Shown here piece after piece: positions 60,639-64,000 of a DNA stretch of 64,000 nt; position 1 is the stretch's first letter, and every line of letters starts with the position of its first letter. This stretch comes from Rhabdothermincola sediminis (lineage in GTDB: Bacteria; Actinomycetota; Acidimicrobiia; Acidimicrobiales; Acidimicrobilacustridaceae), in assembly GCF_014805525.1 (NCBI RefSeq), contig NZ_JACFSZ010000009.1:81527-145526 (forward strand), read 5' to 3'. Both the position numbers and the translations under genes were made by a program. The notes below the pieces were generated by a model that saw only the letters and a list, made by a program, of their open reading frames with translations, searched no databases and was not told the origin of the DNA.

Positions 60639-62240
60639 ATGACCGTGCGTGGGGACCTGGTGTGGGGGACGACACCGCGACTGGTGCACGAGGCAGCCGA
60701 GCGGATGGCCGACGCCCCCGCGATCGTCGACGGCGACGTCACGCTCTCGTTCGTGGACCTGCGGGACCAGGCCCGGGCCGCGGCCAAGGCGTTCATCGCC
60801 GCGGGGGTGGGGTCCGGCGATCGGGTGTCGATCTGGGCGCCGAACATCTGGGAGTGGGTGGTCGCCCTGCTCGGCCTGCACGCCGCAGGTGCGGTGTTGG
60901 TGCCGCTCAACACCCGCTACAAGGGCCACGAGGCGGCCGACGTGCTGGCGCGCAGCGGGGCGAAGGTGCTGGTGACGGTCAACGGGTTCCTGGGCAACGA
61001 CTACCCGGCCCTGCTGGCGCAGGCTGGCACGCCCGCCACGCTGGAGCGGACGGTGATCCTGCGCGGTGAGGTGCCGGCGAGTGCCCTCGGATGGGAGGAG
61101 TTCGTGGCCTCGGGCGGGGCGGTCGACGACGCGGCACTCGACGAGCGCATCGACTCGCTCGGACCGCTGGACCTGAGCGACATCCTGTTCACCTCCGGCA
61201 CCACCGGCCGACCCAAGGGCGTGATGACCGCGCACGGGCAGAACCTGCGCGCGTTCTCGTCCTGGGCCGAGCTGGTGGGCTTGCGGGAGGGCGACCGCTA
61301 CCTGGTGGTCAACCCGTTCTTCCACTCGTTCGGCTACAAGGCCGGCATCCTCGCGGGGCTGATGATCGGCGCCACGCTCTACCCGCAGGCGGTGTTCGAC
61401 GTGCCCGAGACCATGGCCCGCATCGAGCGCGACCGCATCACCATGCTGCCGGGCCCGCCCACGCTGTACCAGAGCATCCTCAACCATCCGGACCTCGGCA
61501 CCACCGATCTGTCCTCGCTGCGGCTGGCGGTGACCGGCGCGGCGTCGATACCGGTGGAGCTGATCGTCCGTATGCGCGACGAGCTGAAGCTCGAGTCGGT
61601 GATCACCGCGTACGGGCTGACCGAGGCCTGCGGGGTGGTGACCGCGTGTCGGGCCGATGACGACCCGGAGACCATCGCCACCACCTCGGGCCGGGCGATC
61701 CCCGACGTGGAGGTGCGCTGTGTCGACGACGACGGCGAGGAGGTGGCTCGAGGTGAGCCGGGGGAGGTGGTGGTGCGGGGCTACAACGTCATGCAGGGCT
61801 ACTTCGACGACCCGGAGGCCACCGCCGAGGCGATCGATGTCGACGGCTGGCTGCACACCGGCGACATCGGGGTGATGGACGATCGTGGGTACCTGCGCAT
61901 CACCGACCGCAAGAAGGACATGTTCATCGTGGGCGGGTTCAACGCCTATCCGGCGGAGATCGAGAACGTCATGGCCGCTCACGAGGCCATCGCGCAGGTG
62001 GCGGTGGTGGGGGCGCCTGACGAGCGTTTGGGCGAGGTCGGGGTGGCGTTCGTGGTGCCGCGACCCGGCGCGTCGATCGACGAGGAGGCGCTCGTGGCGT
62101 GGTGCCGGGAGCGCATGGCCAATTACAAGGTTCCTCGCCAGGTGTTGGTGGTCGACGAGCTGCCGCTGAACGCCACGGGGAAGGTACTCAAGTACGAGCT
62201 GCGCGAGCGGGCTGCGAGCGAGCTCGGTGGGCGCCGGTAG
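60639..62240 (+). CDS. Acyl-CoA synthetase, FadD3-like
   Basis: 533 residues. ANL P-loop ILFTSGTTGRPKGVMTAHGQN, YGLTEACGVVTACR, GYNVMQGYFDDPEATAEAID, ITDRKKDMFIVGGFNAYPAEIE, catalytic Lys in NATGKVLKYEL. The early VPLNTRYKGHEAADVLARSGAKVLVTVNGFLGNDY is like FadD3, the CoA ligase for the steroid ring-C/D propionate HIP. FadD3 role fits the KstR-like context but is not proven. Confidence 0.85.
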   Translation: MTVRGDLVWGTTPRLVHEAAERMADAPAIVDGDVTLSFVDLRDQARAAAKAFIAAGVGSGDRVSIWAPNIWEWVVALLGLHAAGAVLVPLNTRYKGHEAADVLARSGAKVLVTVNGFLGNDYPALLAQAGTPATLERTVILRGEVPASALGWEEFVASGGAVDDAALDERIDSLGPLDLSDILFTSGTTGRPKGVMTAHGQNLRAFSSWAELVGLREGDRYLVVNPFFHSFGYKAGILAGLMIGATLYPQAVFDVPETMARIERDRITMLPGPPTLYQSILNHPDLGTTDLSSLRLAVTGAASIPVELIVRMRDELKLESVITAYGLTEACGVVTACRADDDPETIATTSGRAIPDVEVRCVDDDGEEVARGEPGEVVVRGYNVMQGYFDDPEATAEAIDVDGWLHTGDIGVMDDRGYLRITDRKKDMFIVGGFNAYPAEIENVMAAHEAIAQVAVVGAPDERLGEVGVAFVVPRPGASIDEEALVAWCRERMANYKVPRQVLVVDELPLNATGKVLKYELRERAASELGGRR

Positions 62241-62250
62241 CCTTCGCCGG

Positions 62251-62940
62251 GTGGCCCCCTACACCCGTACCGTCCAAGCCCGGATGGTGGACGGCCCCGG
62301 CGGGCTGAGGCGGTCGATCGCTCGGGTGGACGACCACTTCCACGGCTTCGAAGTGATCCTGGACCTGCGGCTCGGCGAGGTGGTCGGCGCAGTCGCGTCG
62401 TCGCACCGGCACCCCTGGACCACCTGCCCGGGCGCGCTGGCCTCGGTGGCCGCCCTGCGCGGCGATTCCGAGGACGTCGCCCGCCGGCTGATCGCCAGCC
62501 CCCGGGAGCACACGTGCGTGCACGTGAACGACCTGGTCTGGTTCGCGGCGCGGCAGCACGAGCGGCGCCGCTACGACGTCGAGGTCACCCCGTACGGGGC
62601 GTCGCTGCGGCGTGACGGTGCGCCGTGGTTCGGGTGGCGCCTGGACGGCTGGAGGATCGTGAGCACCGGCCCGTTCGAAGGCCTGTTCGTGCTCGGACCG
62701 GAGATTGGTGAGCGCCTCGAGGGCATGAACGCCGACGACGAGCTGCGAGAGGCGATGCGGGTGATGCGCCGGGCGGTCGCGGTGGCCATGGGGTACTTCG
62801 AGCTCGACTGGGCGTCCTTCGAGACCGCGGCGGACATCGAGTGGTCGGCGATGGCAGGGTCGTGCCACACCTTCACGGAAGGTCGCCTCCGCTCGGCGCG
62901 CCGCCTAGCGGTGGTGCCGGACACCGTGCTGTTCGCCTGA
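62251..62940 (+). CDS. DUF2889-family protein
   Basis: 229 residues: YTRTVQARMVDGPGG, HHFHGFEVILDL-type strand, the HPWTTCPGALASVAALRG block and HVNDLVWFAARQ, as in DUF2889 proteins that often lie by CoA-ligase genes. Function unknown. GTG 62251 chosen, 10 bases after the ligase stop; GTG 62227, overlapping it, is possible. Confidence 0.7.
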   Translation: MAPYTRTVQARMVDGPGGLRRSIARVDDHFHGFEVILDLRLGEVVGAVASSHRHPWTTCPGALASVAALRGDSEDVARRLIASPREHTCVHVNDLVWFAARQHERRRYDVEVTPYGASLRRDGAPWFGWRLDGWRIVSTGPFEGLFVLGPEIGERLEGMNADDELREAMRVMRRAVAVAMGYFELDWASFETAADIEWSAMAGSCHTFTEGRLRSARRLAVVPDTVLFA

Positions 62941-63121
62941 GGGGTGGTCTGGCCACGGTATGGCCCGTGTGCGGGCTGGGCTCCCGCCGGCGGGGATGTC
63001 GCGGATCGTGGTTCGGGGGCTACGGAGGGTCCGCGATGTGACGGATGCCGCTTGAGGGGTGGTGCTGGTCGTTCGTAGCGTCCGGAGCCGCAACGGCGAG
63101 GGCGGATCTGGGAGGGCTTCG

Positions 63122-63703
63122 ATGCGCCGTGTGCTCGGTGTGTTGGTGCTCGTCTCGGTGCTCGGTGTCGTGTTCGCCGGGTGTGGTGGCGGGAGTGAGG
63201 GGGAGGGGTCGGCGCCGGGCTCGTCGCCGGCTCCTCCGCCGTCTTCGATGGTGGAGTCGACGAGCACCACGACCCAGTCCAGCTCTGATGAGGAGGCGAT
63301 CCTTGCCTCGGTCCAGGGCTACTGGCGGGCGATCTTGCGTGCGAATGATCCGCCAGACCCGGAGCACCCCGACCTCGAGCGTTACGCGACTGGTGACGCG
63401 CTCGAGCGTGCGGTCGCCAACGTGAAGGAGAGGCGAAGCCTGAATCGAGTGATCCGCTTGCCGGCGGAGTCACAGTATCGCCATATGGCACAGGTCGAGA
63501 CGATCGTCGGGGATCGCGCGACGGTCATCGATTGTGGGGTCGACGACACACTCGTGATCGATGTGCCATCAGGTGTCGTGTTGAACAACGCAGTGGAGAC
63601 CACGAGATGGCGTACCGAGCTGGTTCGGGTCGACGACACATGGAAGGTGGCCCGCAATTCCGTGCTCGAGGCTTGGCGTGGGGTCGACGGATGCGCGCTC
63701 TGA
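63122..63703 (+). CDS. Secreted lipoprotein, function unknown
   Basis: 193 residues. Signal peptide MRRVLGVLVLVSVLGVVFAGC with lipobox FAGC, a Ser/Pro/Thr linker and a soluble domain (SVQGYWRAILRANDPPDPEHPDL, AQVETIVGDRATVIDCGVDD) that resembles small NTF2-like cystatin folds of exported actinobacterial proteins. Followed by an overlapping similar gene. Confidence 0.7.
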   Translation: MRRVLGVLVLVSVLGVVFAGCGGGSEGEGSAPGSSPAPPPSSMVESTSTTTQSSSDEEAILASVQGYWRAILRANDPPDPEHPDLERYATGDALERAVANVKERRSLNRVIRLPAESQYRHMAQVETIVGDRATVIDCGVDDTLVIDVPSGVVLNNAVETTRWRTELVRVDDTWKVARNSVLEAWRGVDGCAL

Positions 63704-64000
63704 CGGTGCTCGTGATCGTTCTGGGTGTCGGGGTTGTCGCAACTGGGCAGTGCGGCGCCGCCTCGAATCGAGAGGAAAACGCGAGCGCGTCGATCGCGTC
63801 TGGTTCTCCGACGGCGGTGGTGGTGGTGGGGCCGTCGGGGGAGTTGGGGCGTTTCCGGTCTGGTCGTGGTGGGGGTGGCGGGTGGGTGTGTTCGTATTTC
63901 GGTTTCGAGTTGTCGGGGTCGAGTGGGTCGAGCATGGCGGTGGATTATTCGGGTGGGCCGGTCCAGCCGGAGCGGGGGATGCCGTATCTGTTGGCGTGCC
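63691..64000 (+). CDS. Secreted protein, 5' part, cut by window end
   Basis: ATG 63691 overlaps the previous gene by 13 bases in another frame. 103 codons are open to the window end: MRALTVLVIVLGVGVVATGQCG looks like a signal peptide with a Cys near its end, then a Ser-rich stretch and GGGGWVCSYFGFEL. No stop within the window. Partner of the preceding lipoprotein gene; family not recognised. Confidence 0.6.
   Translation, partial: MRALTVLVIVLGVGVVATGQCGAASNREENASASIASGSPTAVVVVGPSGELGRFRSGRGGGGGWVCSYFGFELSGSSGSSMAVDYSGGPVQPERGMPYLLAC

Noticed and set aside
1..64000. CRISPR arrays, rRNA genes, complete tRNAs, phage structural genes
   Set aside because: None could be seen by regular repeats or conserved rRNA/tRNA structure, apart from the single tRNA 3' fragment.

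Overview
The window is high-GC DNA from an actinomycete-type genome, most likely an Acidimicrobiia-like lineage. The evidence is the GC-rich codon use with many GTG starts, three F420-type luciferase-like monooxygenases, a WS/DGAT acyltransferase, a KstR-type TetR regulator, a Corynebacterium-type arsenate reductase, a PASTA-less Ser/Thr kinase, and many SDR, acyl-CoA dehydrogenase and acyl-CoA ligase genes typical of lipid or steroid-degrading actinobacteria. The taxonomic placement is inference.

Layout. 1-19.5 kb is ordinary chromosome: an LPXTG-anchored hydrolase, a Mug-type DNA glycosylase, SDR and F420-type enzymes, a Ser/Thr kinase, WS/DGAT, DsbA-like, PAP2 and RecB-like nuclease genes, glutaryl-CoA-dehydrogenase-like, AlkP-like phosphodiesterase, and a MacB/FtsX-type ABC exporter. 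19.5-20.07 kb has no gene but is full of scars: an imperfect copy of a dispersed palindrome, a 70-bp solo end of an IS3-family element, and the 3' part of a tRNA-Val(CAC) from anticodon loop to acceptor.

20.07-31.98 kb is the most interesting block, all on the + strand: arsR, a 33-bp palindromic operator, arsD fused to an AhpD-like domain, arsA, then a three-gene molybdoenzyme cluster (Tat-exported four-cluster ferredoxin, NrfD-type membrane subunit, Tat-exported Mo-bisPGD catalytic subunit), then a Pho-box-like site and pstSCAB. No arsenite permease is present. I infer an arsenic (or related oxyanion) redox and detoxification module coupled to high-affinity phosphate uptake. It is followed by the broken C-terminus of recD and a decayed IS3-family element (32.18-33.27 kb) whose left end matches the solo scar at 19.6 kb, so the block is bracketed by related IS ends.

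33.3-50.8 kb carries lipid/steroid-type catabolism: acyl-CoA ligases (one with a +1 frameshift in a C7 run), three acyl-CoA dehydrogenases, thioesterase, nitronate monooxygenase behind a TetR-type palindrome, geranylgeranyl-reductase-family FAD enzyme, a degenerate-GGDEF/EAL protein, and a KstR-like repressor next to an acyl-CoA dehydrogenase with an AACnnGTT site at its start. 50.8-52.9 kb is a second, divergent arsenic locus: arsR facing arsI-aquaporin-arsC. 53.0-58.8 kb is a catabolic cluster (OB-fold/thiolase fusion, three SDRs, F420-type enzyme, TetR) with the same TGAACnnnnGTTCA palindrome upstream of two SDR genes, suggesting a local regulon. 58.9-64 kb holds Nudix, DUF2332, FadD3-like ligase, DUF2889 and two overlapping secreted-protein genes, the last cut by the window end.
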